Source: Phytophthora sp. 'mugwort'
Lineage: Eukaryota; Oomycota; Peronosporomycetes; Peronosporales; Peronosporaceae
Direction of reading: 5' to 3'
Assembly: GCA_033558025.1 (NCBI GenBank)
Contig: JAUCEF010000003.1
Location: forward strand, 3,497,802-3,561,801
DNA length: 64,000 nt
Shown here: positions 11,461 through 22,900 of the stretch, one piece after another
Position numbering within the stretch: the stretch's first letter is position 1
How the letters are laid out: each line of letters begins with the position of its first letter
The notes under the pieces: model-generated
Seen by the model: the letters and a program-made list of their open reading frames with translations, nothing else
What the model was told of the DNA's origin: nothing
The model's database searches: none
Position numbers and translations under genes: made by a program

Positions 11461-12332
11461 AAGGCAAACGACGAGCCAGTCATTCGCTGTTTTTGCCATC
11501 TCATAGCAGCACCGAGCTCAGAGCTCCGCGGAGAAGAAGCAGCCAGGCTGACAGCGAGGTTTTTTTATTCTTCTTCTTCAAACTTGATTAGCAGTAGGAA
11601 GCCTTCTAGGACGGGTTTTTCGCCTTTGATAAGGTTTTGTCCCGTGGTAGGACTTCAGAATCAGGAACTCCAGGGAGTCTAACTCTCCAAGACAGATGAA
11701 GATGATGTCATCCCGGCTGGCACGTTCGACAGGAAATTGCCTCGAGATGACGTCCGCAGTATCCCCCGATTCCTTCAGACAACCCACACACATGACCGTA
11801 GCCTGCCTAAGCTATAATACAATGTACGAACTTGACCTTCTAATATGGTGACCACTTGTAATAGTAGTCGAGCACACTCACAGAGCACTGCCATGCCTTG
11901 TTCTCAGGCCATGTTTTTGGGGAATTGTGTTGATGAATGTGTGCAGGTGTGGCCCACACACAAGCTTGTATAGCGTTTTCTCTAAATATCATTGTTAGTT
12001 TGCAATTTGCCGGCTACCCCACAAGTGCACATAGACAGGCCCATACCTGCTACTGCGCTTTCAAGCTTCGGTCCCTCCAGTCCCGTGTTGTCGTTTCTCC
12101 ACCTCAGCCTATCTGTCGTGCTGTCACCTCACCTGACTACCGGACCTCAAGACCCCGCCCCGCCCCGCGCCGCGACACCACCACCACGCTAAGCCGTCGT
12201 GCTGCCGCCGCCGAAGAACTAAGTCGTCGCGACTCCCAATCGAGCCGCTCCCTTGAAGCTGTTGCCGAGTTTGCGCCTGTGGCCCTAGGAGGTCAGAGGA
12301 GTGCGGCCTAGCCCTACCGTAAAGGGGGGAAC
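11461..12332. other. Non-coding stretch upstream of the second LINE
   Basis: A T-rich run lies at 11560-11580. From about 12040 the sequence becomes GC-rich with simple CCACCACC-type runs and leads directly into the LINE, so it may be its 5' untranslated region. No gene is supported. Confidence 0.4.
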
Positions 12333-13840
12333 GTGACAGCTGCGAGAGAGCAGCTGGAAGAAGAAACGCCCGAACTGGTCCGCCAGCCTTCGCAGCCCAT
12401 CATCATGGCGGCTCCCCGTCGTAACCAGACTTGGCATGCTGAGTGGCGAAACAAGGCCCCACAGGTCGAGTTCTCGTTACCCACCGATGACGCACTCGCG
12501 TCAGCGGAAAAGGCTATGTTGGATCCCGAGCGCAACGCTGATGACAAGAAAGCAGCTGCTCTACGTGGAGTTCCCCAGCTCGTCTCGAGTGAGTTGACCT
12601 ACTCCATGTGGATTCCTGCGCGAGACCTGACCGCCACGTTCTCTGATACGGAGATCATGACCTCGCTTGGATCGGATACGCAACCGGCCATCTGGTCGGC
12701 CAACGTCAGCCATCTGCGCGATTTCAAGACCATTCGGAACGCTGGCATCAGCTTTGTATGCACTGATCAAGCTATCGCATCCAAGTTGGGTGGCCAGACG
12801 CTGTCGATCTGTGACCGAAACTATCGGTTCAACCGTACTCCAAGTACTCCAGCTGGTACTATGTCGACTTGCAGCGCCTGCCTGACGAGGTCGATGACAG
12901 CGAGATCTACGACTGGTTCGCCGCACATGGGACACCACCGGTGTTCATCTGCCCTAGTCGTACGATGCGCGGTCTGAAGTCACGCAGCCGCCGAGTGTAC
13001 TTCAACCACAAGTCCCCGCCCGAGTCGCTGATGCTTACGCCAACGACGCCGTTGCGAGAAATCAAGTTCGGTGACCATGGATACGCGGTGGTCAATCACC
13101 GCATCCGTGCGTTCAACCACGGCACGCCGCCCTTCTTGAAGGCGATGCACGAGAAACGCAAGGCTCACCCATCAGCATCTAAGTCGGTCGAGGCACATCA
13201 GGCTTCCTCGAAGTCTGCTGTTGCCACGAGCGTCGAAGCCAATGGCACGCCTATGGAAACGTCGGACGCCGAGTACGAGCCATCCGAGCCTAATGGCTCA
13301 GAAGTGAGTGACTCGGAAGCCAGTTCAGGCAGCGCTATGGAAGGTATTGAAGGAGAAACTGTCGGAGACGGGATCACAGTCCAGCCCAATTCTATCTGGC
13401 CGTCGGATGAAGAACCTCCAAGTTTTCCCACTGGCTCGATCAAGCGAACAGACCGGGAGCCGGCGCGTATCTTGCGCGCCAAGCAACTTGTATTTGGCAA
13501 GATGTCCACTCTCACAGCCAAGGCAAAGGAACTACCCCCGTCCCAGACTGGCTATCCAGTACTGGCATCCACCAACCAGTATGAGTGGCTGAGTGAGGGA
13601 GATGGTGGCAATGTCCCACCTGATCAGGATATGACTCTCTGGGACAGTACTCAGATCCCGCCCTCCCCGGTTGCCTCGTATGTCAAACTGTCCAAGCCTG
13701 CCGAAAAGATACTCAACAGCGCTGCGATCAAGTACCCTGCAGAGACGATCACCCTCAATGACCTCTGCGACGTCATCGAATCGTATCTGACGGAGTTCTC
13801 GAACACCTCAGATGCCGATAGCAGCTTGTACGGGATCTAA
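12333..13840 (+). pseudogene. LINE ORF1 (nucleic-acid-binding-type protein), frameshifted once
   Basis: Two frames (12333-12977 and 12869-13840) form one protein of about 500 residues. Continuity from YRFNR into KYSSWYYVDLQRLPDEVDD needs a 1-nt correction near 12842. The middle part (roughly 12880-13150) reads like an oomycete LINE ORF1, with VYFNHKSPPESLML and LREIKFGDHGYAVVNHRIRA. It is followed by an acidic, serine-rich linker. No CCHC knuckle is visible. LINE ORF1 proteins usually bind element RNA; that role is inferred from position. Confidence 0.6.
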
Positions 13841-13991
13841 GCCCAACCTAGCGTCCATCGTTTTTTATTAGACACCTCGGCCCCCGGTAACTATCAGCAT
13901 CTTCGCAGCAAGACGTTTGGCCACGCAGTACTCCGAATGATCTCCACGAAGCTAGACTCCTCGGCGAAGGACTACTCGCTCAAAAAACAAG

Positions 13992-14357
13992 TTGGTCGGG
14001 CTTTTCCCGGACGCCGACGACCTAAGCCCAGAAGTCGTGCTGCAGAGCCTTTGCTCTACCCCAAACGAGTTCTGGCTCCAAACGCGACTGGCCGAGTTTG
14101 ATCTTGCGTTGCAAGTGATTGCTCCAAGCATCTATATGGATCCGGTCAAGGTCTGCGCTCTAATCCAAGAAGAAGCTACTACGCTGCCCCATCCGATGTG
14201 GCACCTCTGGGACGATCGCACCCTAGGGGTACTGGTAACCTCGCCGTTGGCAACTCGACTCCTTGATGGCCCGTTGCCGGACGACTTACGCCAATGCATC
14301 GTTGATCTCCAACAAGCGGCTTCGGCAGTAGCCAACTTGGGTAGCCCTTCTCTCTAA
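13992..14357 (+). other. Short ORF between LINE ORF1 and ORF2, unknown function
   Basis: The 121-codon frame (first codon GTG-type or later Met) reads DLSPEVVLQSLCSTPNEF and ends with TAA at 14355. It ends just where the endonuclease frame opens (NWALRGFSLNANGM from about 14365). It may be the amino-terminal extension of ORF2 separated by a frameshift. I recognise no domain. Confidence 0.4.
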
Positions 14358-14364
14358 TGGGAAT

Positions 14365-16740
14365 TGGGCCCTGAGAGGGTTCTCGCTGAACGCCAACGGC
14401 ATGAACCGGACCTCAAAGAGCTCGCTGCAGTACTTCTCTAAGACCTTTCACATGATCGGTCTTCAGGAGACGTGCTTCACCGGGCCCTTCAACTACCAGC
14501 GCTTGAAACAGATCTGGAGGCAAACCTCGCGGTTTAATTCCAGCTTTTGGTCGCAAGAACATATGACTACATACACAGGGCACGCTGGTGTGGGCTTACT
14601 ACTCACGCCGACATGCCCTGTTCAAGATATCCAAGACGTTACCCTCCGTCATGTTAGCTCGGCTGATATGATGGATCGGTACTTACTACTACGCGGCACT
14701 CTGGACTTGAAAGAGACGTACATTCATGTGGTGTATGCCCCCGTTAAAGGCCAGAAGCGGCCAACTTTCTTTAAGAACCTTCCAAGAGATTTCGACGATG
14801 ATGTGCTGCACATTGTCATGGGCGACTTCAACACGGTGATGTCAAGCCAACTGGACCAAGCCAACCACACCGACCGGAATCGGTCGCGGGGACGAACCGA
14901 GCTGCTGGACTGGATGCAAGCTATCAACGTTGTGGATGCATGGCGCCTGGAACATCCGACGCTCGTCGAGTTCACCAGCCCCAACTCCAGCTCAAGGTTA
15001 GACTACGTGATGCTAAGCTCCCAGCTCTTCCACTCGGCCATGCAGGGCATTCTGCACGACTTTCGCAATCGCTCCAATATGGGTGACCACTGCGGCATCG
15101 ACTTTCGACTCGGATCTGCTGTCTTTCGGCCGGCTAAGAGACCCCCCTGGCGCTGCCCAGAATGGATCATCCAGCTTCCTGAAGCGCAGCAGTATCTCCA
15201 AGAATCGCTGATCAAGTTGGCAGACATGCTCCATGCACCAACGGACTCCCACTACAACCCGGGCTGCCTACTCGACGAGCACAAGCGTCGCGACAACATC
15301 TTCCTGCACGAGTTATTTAAATTCCGGAAGAATGCTCGCCAGCGCGAACTTGAGGAACTGCACCTGGAAATCAATGATCTGCAGCACCGCCAAGCGACGG
15401 AGCCTACCGATTATCAACGCCGGCGGCTGACTGAAAAGAGGGCACTACTGGAGGTCAAGATGAAGGTGAAAAAGTTCTACGCTTCGAAGAAGAAGTTTGC
15501 CTCCGACCTCCATGATTCTGAACGAGGTACCAAGTACTTCTTCCGACCGCCTCAGATCCTGCACAACACTCCGATTCCTGTCAATTCGCCGGAGGAGTTG
15601 GAAGTCATGTGCCAGGAGTTCAACCAGTTTTGGTCCGGGATCTATCGTTCACCTTCAAGAGAGTTCCATCATGACAAGCCGAAATGGGATCGCATCAAGC
15701 TGGCCCAGATCCTTGAACACACGACTAAGCATCTGACGCCGAAGCGAGCTGCCTATCTTGACAGTCCACTTACAGCAAATGACTTCTACTGGGCTATCAA
15801 GCATATGTCGTCGGGGAAGGCACCAGGACCCGATGGGTTACCCGTGGCCTACTACCTAACTGATGTGCCACTTTGGAGCCGTATCCTGGAGATTGTCTAC
15901 GCAGCTCAACTGGAGAAAGGCAGGATGTCCAAGTTCCAGCGTCGCGGCCAAGTCTGCTTGCTATACAAGAAGGGAGACCGTAAGGAGCCTGGAAACTACA
16001 GACCCATTACACTCCTCAACGTCGATGCCAAGCTGGGCCCCAAGATACTGGCATACCGTCTGGGAACTGTGTTAGACAGTCTCCTATTCTCTGACCAGTA
16101 TGGCTTCGTGCCTGGGCGCGATATTCGTCATGCTCACCTGCGACTTCAAGCAGTCATGAAAGTGTATGAAGACGATGACGCGGTGGCTGGTGCTATCTTG
16201 ATTGACTTTGCCAAGGCCTTCGACAGCGTGGTGTGGGATGCCCTTGACATGATCCTCGAGCACTTCCGCTTCGGCGAAGTGTTTCGTCGTTGGGTACGCG
16301 TGATGTTTCCTGGGACTTTGGTGGCGCTACTATTCAACGGTAGCCCACTTTCGCCCTTTGAACTAGGGAGAGGCGTGCGGCAAGGAGACCCTCTCTCCCC
16401 GGGTCTGTTCGTGCTTTACGTGGAACCTTTGCTGAACTTGATTCGCGCCAAGATGAAGGATGCTGGACTTCGGTGTGGAGACGCTTCGGTAGTCCATACA
16501 GTTATCAGCTTTGCTGATGACTGCACTGGACTACTGAGGGACCTGCGGGATACTCAGCGTCTACTGGACTTGGTGGATCTCTTCTGTGAGGCATCGGGCA
16601 TGGAGCTGAACAAGAACAAGACCGTGGTGCTGCCGTTCCACCCCTGGAACAGTGAAACCGACAGCATCCGTGAGGAACTACAGCAATTGGGACTAAAGGT
16701 TGTTGGGAACAACGACTCGGCCAAACTGCTTGGTATACTA
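14365..16740 (+). CDS. LINE ORF2: AP-type endonuclease and reverse transcriptase
   Basis: The frame opens with SLNANGM, the usual start of LINE endonucleases, before the first ATG at 14401. Endonuclease motifs follow in order: LQETCF, VMGDFNTV, SRLDYVML and GDHCGI (the final SDH is GDH). RT motifs are SGKAPGPDGLP, NYRPITLLNVDAK, LIDFAKAFDSV (motif A), GVRQGDPLSPGLF (motif B) and SFADDCTG (catalytic FADD). A 1-nt frameshift near 16735 shifts the thumb into the next frame at KLLG/YYGPKLT. All catalytic residues I can check are kept, so loss of function comes from the frameshift alone. ORF2 would nick target DNA and reverse-transcribe element RNA in place. Confidence 0.85.
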
Positions 16741-18580
16741 CGGTCCCAAGCTCACAGACGCGGCACGGCTACAGCACATATTGGCGGACATGCAGACAAG
16801 GTGTTCACTGTGGAAGTACCGGGCACGCACTCTGCGAGGACAAGTGGTTATCCTACAACAGATCATCTTGCCTGTTCTCTGGTACACGGCCAGTGTCTGC
16901 TACATACCTGAAACTGGTTTCCAAGACCAAGTCCAGGACATGATAGTACGGTTCATGACCCAGTCTTCTACTTCGAACATCGTGCCCCGAGCTTGGTGGA
17001 CGTTGCCCATGCACATGGGAGGCCTCGGTTTAACGCCTGTGAAAACGATGATCGAGGGACTCCAACTACACATGCTCTGCAAGCTGCTCATGGCCGTACG
17101 CCAGTCACCGGATGATGTACCCTCATGGGCCGCCCCAGTCATTGCGCTGTTTGACTCCGTGATGAAACCTTGGGGACGCGACTTTGACATCCTGTACGCG
17201 CCGGTCTGGAACAGCCCTCATCATGTGGTGTCTCGACGGCTAAGACGATGGAGACCGCTTGGTTTGTATTGGCACCATGTTCTCTTCCTTTGGAACACCA
17301 AACTGCGCCCCAAGATCACTCGCAACATGACCAAGTTTGACAAGTTGACAATGCCGCTGCTGGACAATGTGGATATCACGACTGCAACCAAGACGCCCAA
17401 GACCCTGCGAGCCGCAAACCTGGGAATTGTCCAAGACCTCATTCGCTTAAAGGTTTATCGGATATCTGACTTGTTTGAGCTTAGTGGATACCCGCCTCAA
17501 GCCGCCAAGCTATCCCAAGTCATCCGTGAGCATGGCCAGCCTAGGCGTGCTAACAGCGTGAGCTTCTGCGGATCTTTCTTAACTAAGATTGACTCGCAGT
17601 TACGACCGTTGGCCAACATGCCCATTGGACCCCGCCCCAAGCCACACTACGGCTGCGCACTCCATACTTGGAGCTTCAGTGGCTATGAAGTCGCTGATCT
17701 CACGGTGTTGTTAATACGCAAGCTCCTGGTTCAGTACAAGGTACCCGGCCTGCCAACGACTGCACTTGGCCTTGAACAAGCGCCTCCCGCAAATGTATGG
17801 GGCAGGGACCTAAAGATGAACAAGCACGTACTACCAGTGAACGCGGACTTGCTGTACAGACTTCAGCACAACGCACTTTGGGTGGGCTTTAGGCTGCAGC
17901 ACGTGCAAGACGCTATGACTCGCTGCCATCATGGGTGTGGAGTCATTGAAACCGTCTCCCATCTCTTTTGGTATTGTGACTTTGCGGCAACCGTATGGGC
18001 GGAATGGCTTGAGGTGTTCCAACAGTGGTTTGAGTCTCCCATTGAGTGGGCTACTGTGGTCTACTTCGCGGACATCATGCCTACGCCCCGAGCCAAAAAG
18101 GACTTTGGTTACAGCCTCTTTGCGGTCTTCCACATAGTGAGAGTTGTGGTACTTCGCTGCCTATGGACGCACCGCAATGACATCCGCTTCCACGAGTATG
18201 AACCAAGTCTCATCGGCGTCAAGGCTCGGGTGCACGCCCTGATTGACCTTCATGTTGCTGCCTTATGGCAGGCAACCCAGGCGCAAGCAATAAGACAGTC
18301 CACGCAGGTGAGTAGGCAACTACACACCTTATTGCGAGGACTGCCTGTGTCGGCACCCTTCGATGACAATGGCCCAAGCGACCACGAGGCGGAAGCCCGT
18401 CAGCGGGACTCCTTACTCGCAGACATGTTGAACCACGACAGGGAAGAGACGTCCGGAGCGTTGGCGACCTTCACGACTGCAGATTCAAGCGATCGCGGGG
18501 TGGACACCCGTCAGCGGGGCTCCTTTCCCGCGGCCATGTTGAACCGTAGCCGGGAAGAGACGCCTGTGGCCCGAAGGTAA
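16735..18580 (+). CDS. LINE ORF2 carboxy-terminal part: RT thumb and zf-RVT
   Basis: This frame continues ORF2 after the 16735 frameshift, starting at YYGPKLTDAARLQ, and stays open to TAA at 18578. It carries the RT connection and then CHHGCGVIETVSHLFWYC, a zf-RVT zinc motif (C-x3-C-...-H-x4-C), at about 17920-17980. Near the end is a degenerate duplication of about 37 residues. The RQRxSxxAxMLN...REET unit occurs twice, beginning near 18397 and 18508. No RNase H follows. The ATG at 16700 is inside the RT in another frame and is not a real start. Confidence 0.75.
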
Positions 18581-19149
18581 GGCCACAAGCTCAAGGCTTC
18601 ATCCTGATGTCTTACAATCCGCCGCCGGCGTGCTCGGCCATTACTGGCTTCAGTCTCCACCATTTTCACGCCCATATGCCAAGTTCCCGGCTCCATTTGC
18701 CGATCGCTTAGCGGGCATTGCCTTATGTCTGCTGTACCCGAAGGCGGTGTGGATTTTTGAACCCAGGCGGGGCCCCACGTTAGCGGACAGGCGGGCGAAG
18801 AACGCGACACGCTACAGACGCTTACGCGTGTTATGGCATGCACGACATCACTAGACTACTCCTTGGATCGAGGTCTAGAGCGGCGCCACACTCCCGAGCC
18901 GCGCGTACTACCAGGCCTACAAGCCCATGAGACGACGACTGGGAGGCTTTGCCCCTCTAGACCACGACCCGCATCTCTCCTACTGAAGTGCCCGGTCAAG
19001 CAGTCTCAAGAACTACCGGGTCTAACCGTGCTTCCAGGCCTACAGCCCATGAGACGGCGCCCAGTAGCCCCCAAGACCACCAGTCCAGTCACAAGACCAG
19101 ATATCCCAACCTTCGCGGCCAAACCCCAACCATCGTCCGAAAGGTCTGG
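18581..19149. repeat. 3' flank of the LINE with a degenerate direct repeat
   Basis: Two copies of CCAGGCCTACA(A)GCCCATGAGACG occur near 18911 and 19033, each in a related ~110-bp context. This may be LINE 3' untranslated sequence or the body of a SINE ending at the tRNA-like segment. No gene. Confidence 0.45.
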
Positions 19150-19222
19150 TCGGCCCGGGGATTGAACCCTGGCCGCTTCCGTCCGACACTGGATGCTTAA
19201 CCAGCTGAGCTATCTGAGCTCA
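19150..19222 (-). repeat. tRNA-like (pol III promoter-bearing) sequence, probable SINE head or tRNA pseudogene
   Basis: On the minus strand the A box TAGCTCAGCTGGTTAAG (19212-19196) and the B box GGTTCAATCC (19168-19159) are present with tRNA-like spacing. The acceptor arms do not pair and the T-stem has a mismatch, so an intact tRNA is unlikely. A tRNA-derived SINE reading leftward into 18581-19149 is the better guess. Confidence 0.55.
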
Positions 19223-20190
19223 CTAGAAGTAGGTGGCTCACCACCACCTGGTTCATCGGGTTATACTTGGTTTTTGTATAGACCCCATCGGAAAGGTCCT
19301 GCAAATGTCCAACTCGGCCCAGAGACGTCTCCGGACGTCCACCAGTTCCTCCAGGACACTAAAATGGGTCCTTCAGGGTACCCACATTCGAGAAAATGGA
19401 CCTTTTTTGGACACCGATTGGATACTTCGTACCCAATTTTTGGGTCCACATGACCCAATCGATCCCAAATAGCAAGTAGGGTAGCTAAGTTGGTTGCTTA
19501 CTAGCCGTAAAGTGTAATGTATTTTTGTTAATCTAAATATCATTGTTGCTTAACGCCATTGCAATCAGTTTATTGGAGGATTTTATCAGCAGATCATACC
19601 CCTACCCTCTAGCGGAATTATCATCGGGGAGCTTAGCAACAGGCAACGCAAAGGTGCATTTAGCTACTTCATTAAAGTATACATACTATAACTAAGACGA
19701 ATCCTTACACCCTTCCGGAGGGTATAAGGCGTTTTCTTAGCCTGTCCGTGTCACCCTCCGCTACCAAGGGGTTAAACACCTCCTCTTAAACCCATATTTT
19801 TCATCCTCGGCCTAGTCGTGCACATTGTCGGAAAACCCCGATATAGCAATCGAGTTGGTTACGGCGGCCGGGTCAGTTCCGCGCCGCGTTACCCGCACCC
19901 ACCCACCATATAAACGGAAAAGGGATACCGAACTGGTGTACGGCGCTTGGTCTGTCCACGCGTCACTCTCAGACCACCTTGAACGAACGATTGGTATCGA
20001 TTCCTCCGACGCGAACAGAGGAGTTAAGCCACCAGACTCCACACATTCAAATATTCCGCGTGGCATTTCGCCTCCATATCCTTGGAGATGTGGACGCGCA
20101 TCGAATTCCAAGCAGCTAACTCGCGTCGTCGGGAATTGCAGATCGATCCACCGCTTCAGCAGGTTGCTGTCGACCCACGCTGGAGGGACA
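19223..20190. other. Non-coding stretch
   Basis: Overlapping open frames on both strands (19825-20226 plus, 20204-19812 minus) show no recognisable domain. The remainder is AT-rich. I see no supported gene. Confidence 0.4.
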
Positions 20191-20242
20191 AAAGAACCGG
20201 CCATTGTTAAATGGCGATTTATTTAACAATGGCCGGTTCTTT
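20191..20242. repeat. Perfect 22-bp inverted repeat with 8-bp spacer
   Basis: The left arm 20191-20212 and right arm 20221-20242 are exact reverse complements; one further A/T pair extends outward. The arms begin AAAGAACCGG and end TTAAAT before the spacer GGCGATTT. The form fits two transposon ends meeting around an 8-bp target site, or the arms of a foldback element. Confidence 0.9.
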
Positions 20243-20439
20243 TAGTGTCTGGTCGAAAGAGCTGCTGGACTCTAATAGGAGCGGGTCTTTTAATCGGACA
20301 TTTCCGTTATTTAAACAGCAACGCCTTGCAAACAAGTTAGTGACAAATGTATGGCTCGGAAGGGTGTGGGGTGGGATTGGTGCACGTTGGTAAAACTTCG
20401 GGAGTCGTGCCATTAATGGTCACCGTGCCACAGCCGACA

Positions 20440-20706
20440 TTCTCCAGAATTTGTTGGACATTATACACACTGATTTGCTTAGTGCAGGACAGAGTGTCCT
20501 GCCTTTCCCAAATAGAAAGAAGCGTAATTCACCAATCAACAGGGATTCACTATAGTGCCAGGACAACCACCCGTTCTCCAGAATTTGCTCGACATTATAC
20601 CCATTGGTTTGCTTAGTGCAGGACATAGCGTCCTAGCTCTTTCCAAATGGAAAGAGGCGTAATTCGCGAATCAACACGGATTCACTATAGTGCCAAGGCA
20701 ACAACC
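20440..20706. repeat. Tandem duplication of a ~134-bp unit
   Basis: TTCTCCAGAATTTG starts at 20440 and again at 20574. The two units share TTGCTTAGTGCAGGACA, a small GGACA..TGTCC-type hairpin, and GATTCACTATAGTGCCA, with about 85% identity by eye. No coding role is seen. Confidence 0.75.
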
Positions 20707-21129
20707 CATTTCCACCTATTTCGCTGGGCTGTGTCCGGCGAATCCCACATACAAAACTCCACACGGTATTTCTCCCTCAGAGCAAAACGATGGCGAACGT
20801 CGATTGGGGAGATCTGGCAAGAAAGGTGGCCGGGATACAGCTCAATACTGTGAGCACGAGATCTCGAGCTGTGTACGACAATTCTTATGGCGCTTCATCG
20901 CGTGGATAATTCTCTACAAGCCGCATCTCGTTTCGTCGGCGTTTACTGAGAGTCTTGGCGGTGTATCGAGCCTCTCTTTTAAGCAGCCCCGGTAGCGCAT
21001 AAGCCCCTTCCTTGACCGCGTCGATACTACCCCCCCCCCCCTTCGGTTTGACGCCATGCAGATGGATGTATTTGTAGCTTGGTTGTTGACACTAGAAAAC
21101 TCTGATGGCATCAGACTCACCTACTCAGC

Positions 21130-21552
21130 ATGAAACACACACAGGGCGGTCTATTTAATTTGTATCGTGATTATGGGCTTGAAATCCCGCCAGTAATGGA
21201 GAAGGAGTTGAGAAAGTGCTTTAAGTGCCTGAAGCGAGAGAGAGCAACTGCTGGAGAAGTCCGGATGAAGACATGCAAGGACCCGTTATCGTTTGATCTA
21301 TATGCTTTTTGTGCGAACAACTTGTCAAGCACCCGTCAAAGGATGGCTTTCGCACGAACATACATAATTGTTGCCTGGTATCTAATGTGCAGGCCGGCCA
21401 TCGCGTTCGGTATTCGCCATGGGAACGTGGAGCGGAATGAAGATGCTCATTGCGTTTATTTCGCCCATCAGAAAAATGACCGGGAAGGTACACCCTTTAC
21501 TCTAATCAGTCAGGCATTGACTAATAATGGTGGCGCTCCTTGGACGCCATAA
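21130..21552 (+). pseudogene. Crypton-type tyrosine recombinase fragment
   Basis: A 140-codon frame begins at an ATG and carries LFNLYRDYGLEIPPVMEKEL, KDPLSFDLYAF, FARTYIIVAWYLMCRPAIAF and AHCVYFAHQKNDREG. This arrangement resembles the tyrosine-recombinase domain of oomycete Crypton transposons, where an Arg after the WxLxCR segment and a later HxxR and Tyr do catalysis. The carboxy-terminal catalytic half is missing, so it is a broken copy. I know the family from general pattern; a profile search would settle it. Confidence 0.6.
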
Positions 21553-21649
21553 ATATGCATGACTATTTTATGTGTACTACTATTAGCAGTGCACGGCTAA
21601 TAATGGTGAATCCCACAGTTCATTTCGCTTGTTATACCGATGCAGTTGC

Positions 21650-22900
21650 GGTGGCCTATTTGTATCCCTGAGCAAAATCCACACTACATCTCGCCACGAT
21701 AGCCTGGAGTGTCTTGCTAAGCTGCTCCACTTTCCACTTACCATTTCTGTCGACGTATAAACCACACAATAACATATACGTTTTTAGTCCAGTTCATCTC
21801 GTTCTTGTCTACCTCCTTGTTGACGAGGCGGGTGAATTCTGCTGCAATCTCTAAAACGAAATCCTTCCCTGGATTAGCGAGCGAGCTGCTTGACTTCGAC
21901 CCCGTCATCTAATCCCCGTATCGAGTGGCCTCCGTATTGCGGCGTTCACACAGACGCCTGCAATGGAATTTAATTCGCTAAATTGGAAAGCGATCAGCGA
22001 GTTGGACAAAAGCAGTAGTATTGGGAGGGGGTAAACGGGCACGGGTCCGCAGCTCGCGTCCAACGTTTTGCACCTCATCACCAACATGACCACTCGCATT
22101 GTCCATCCACAATTGTCGTTCCTCGGCGAACGATCCTGCGGTCCCAGAACAGCGCGTTTTGCGCAGCCACTCAACATGATCCGATTGTTGATGAAGTCAC
22201 TCAGGGATGAACGATAGCAGATACCATCCGTGTAATTAGGGCATCACTAATTTCGTAATTCGATTTAGCATTGTTTTTAAATCAGCATCGGGCACAGTAG
22301 CGTGGTATCATAGCCACCCTTAATCAAAACGCACATCGTTATTCCTTCCCGCCCTATTGATATTCCATCAGTACACCGCCAAAAATCAGTTAATTTTTTT
22401 TTGTTAGTAAAAAGATTATCGTATTCCAATACACAGTACCCGACACGATGCTTCGATAGTTAACTTTTTCAGCTCCCTGAAAGTCGAGAGTTTTGCCGTC
22501 GTCCAAGGCAATCACAAAGTGATTTTCGTCCATGCTGTATTGTTGGTTTGGATCCAATTGACCGTCATCAAGCAGACATTTCAACTGTCCCATGTGCCGC
22601 GCTACAGACTGCTCAATCTGAGCCAATCTGGCATCACTCCTTTATTTCTTGCCCCTTTAATTTTCAACAGACAATATTGTTGCGCTCTGTGATATTTCGT
22701 ATACGTCGCGGGATGATACGGGACGCAAACATCTGGCGTGAAGTCGTAGGCTGTATTATACAGAGGATGAGAGCTGTCCACAGCCATCGTTGTAGTCATG
22801 TCGATGAATAGGCAAGACGAACTATTTACACCTGCACGCCTAAGCCAATCAAACTCATTAAGCAGCTGTGAGTACTGCCACTCCCAGTGCACGCCCACCG
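21650..22900 (-). pseudogene. pogo/Tigger-like DDE transposase relic
   Basis: Minus-strand fragments line up in order from the right. SSHPLYNTAYDF lies near 22750. QYSMDENHFVIALDDGKTL follows near 22500, with the first catalytic Asp in MDE. LWMDNASGHVGDE lies near 22080, with the second Asp in DN, then PPPNTTAFVQLAD. GKDFVLEIAAEFTRLVNKEVDK is near 21830 and NGKWKVEQL near 21740. The family is DDE_1, which moves DNA by cut-and-paste. Several frameshifts and stops interrupt it. Confidence 0.7.

Larger units (their letters stand above)
12333..18580 (+). mobile_element. Second LINE (L1/Tx1-like) with ORF1 and endonuclease-RT ORF2
   Basis: A plus-strand element with an ORF1 region (12333-13840), a short linking ORF (13992-14357) and a long ORF2 carrying endonuclease, RT and a zinc-binding carboxy terminus (about 14350-18580). 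Only two frameshifts were found, near 12842 in ORF1 and near 16735 in ORF2, so it is much younger than the left LINE. No RNase H domain is present, unlike the left LINE, so the two belong to different lineages. I could not recognise target-site duplications or a poly(A) tail. Confidence 0.85.

Noticed and set aside
12333..13840. LINE ORF1 as a host gene
   Set aside because: Position and spacing before an endonuclease-RT ORF and the oomycete LINE-like sequence make an element origin far more likely.
19150..19222. Intact tRNA gene on the minus strand
   Set aside because: A and B boxes are good, but acceptor arms do not pair and the T-stem is imperfect; called tRNA-like or SINE instead.
19812..20226. 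Opposing ~130-codon frames on both strands
   Set aside because: Mirror frames with no family resemblance; the plus frame even runs into the palindrome arm.
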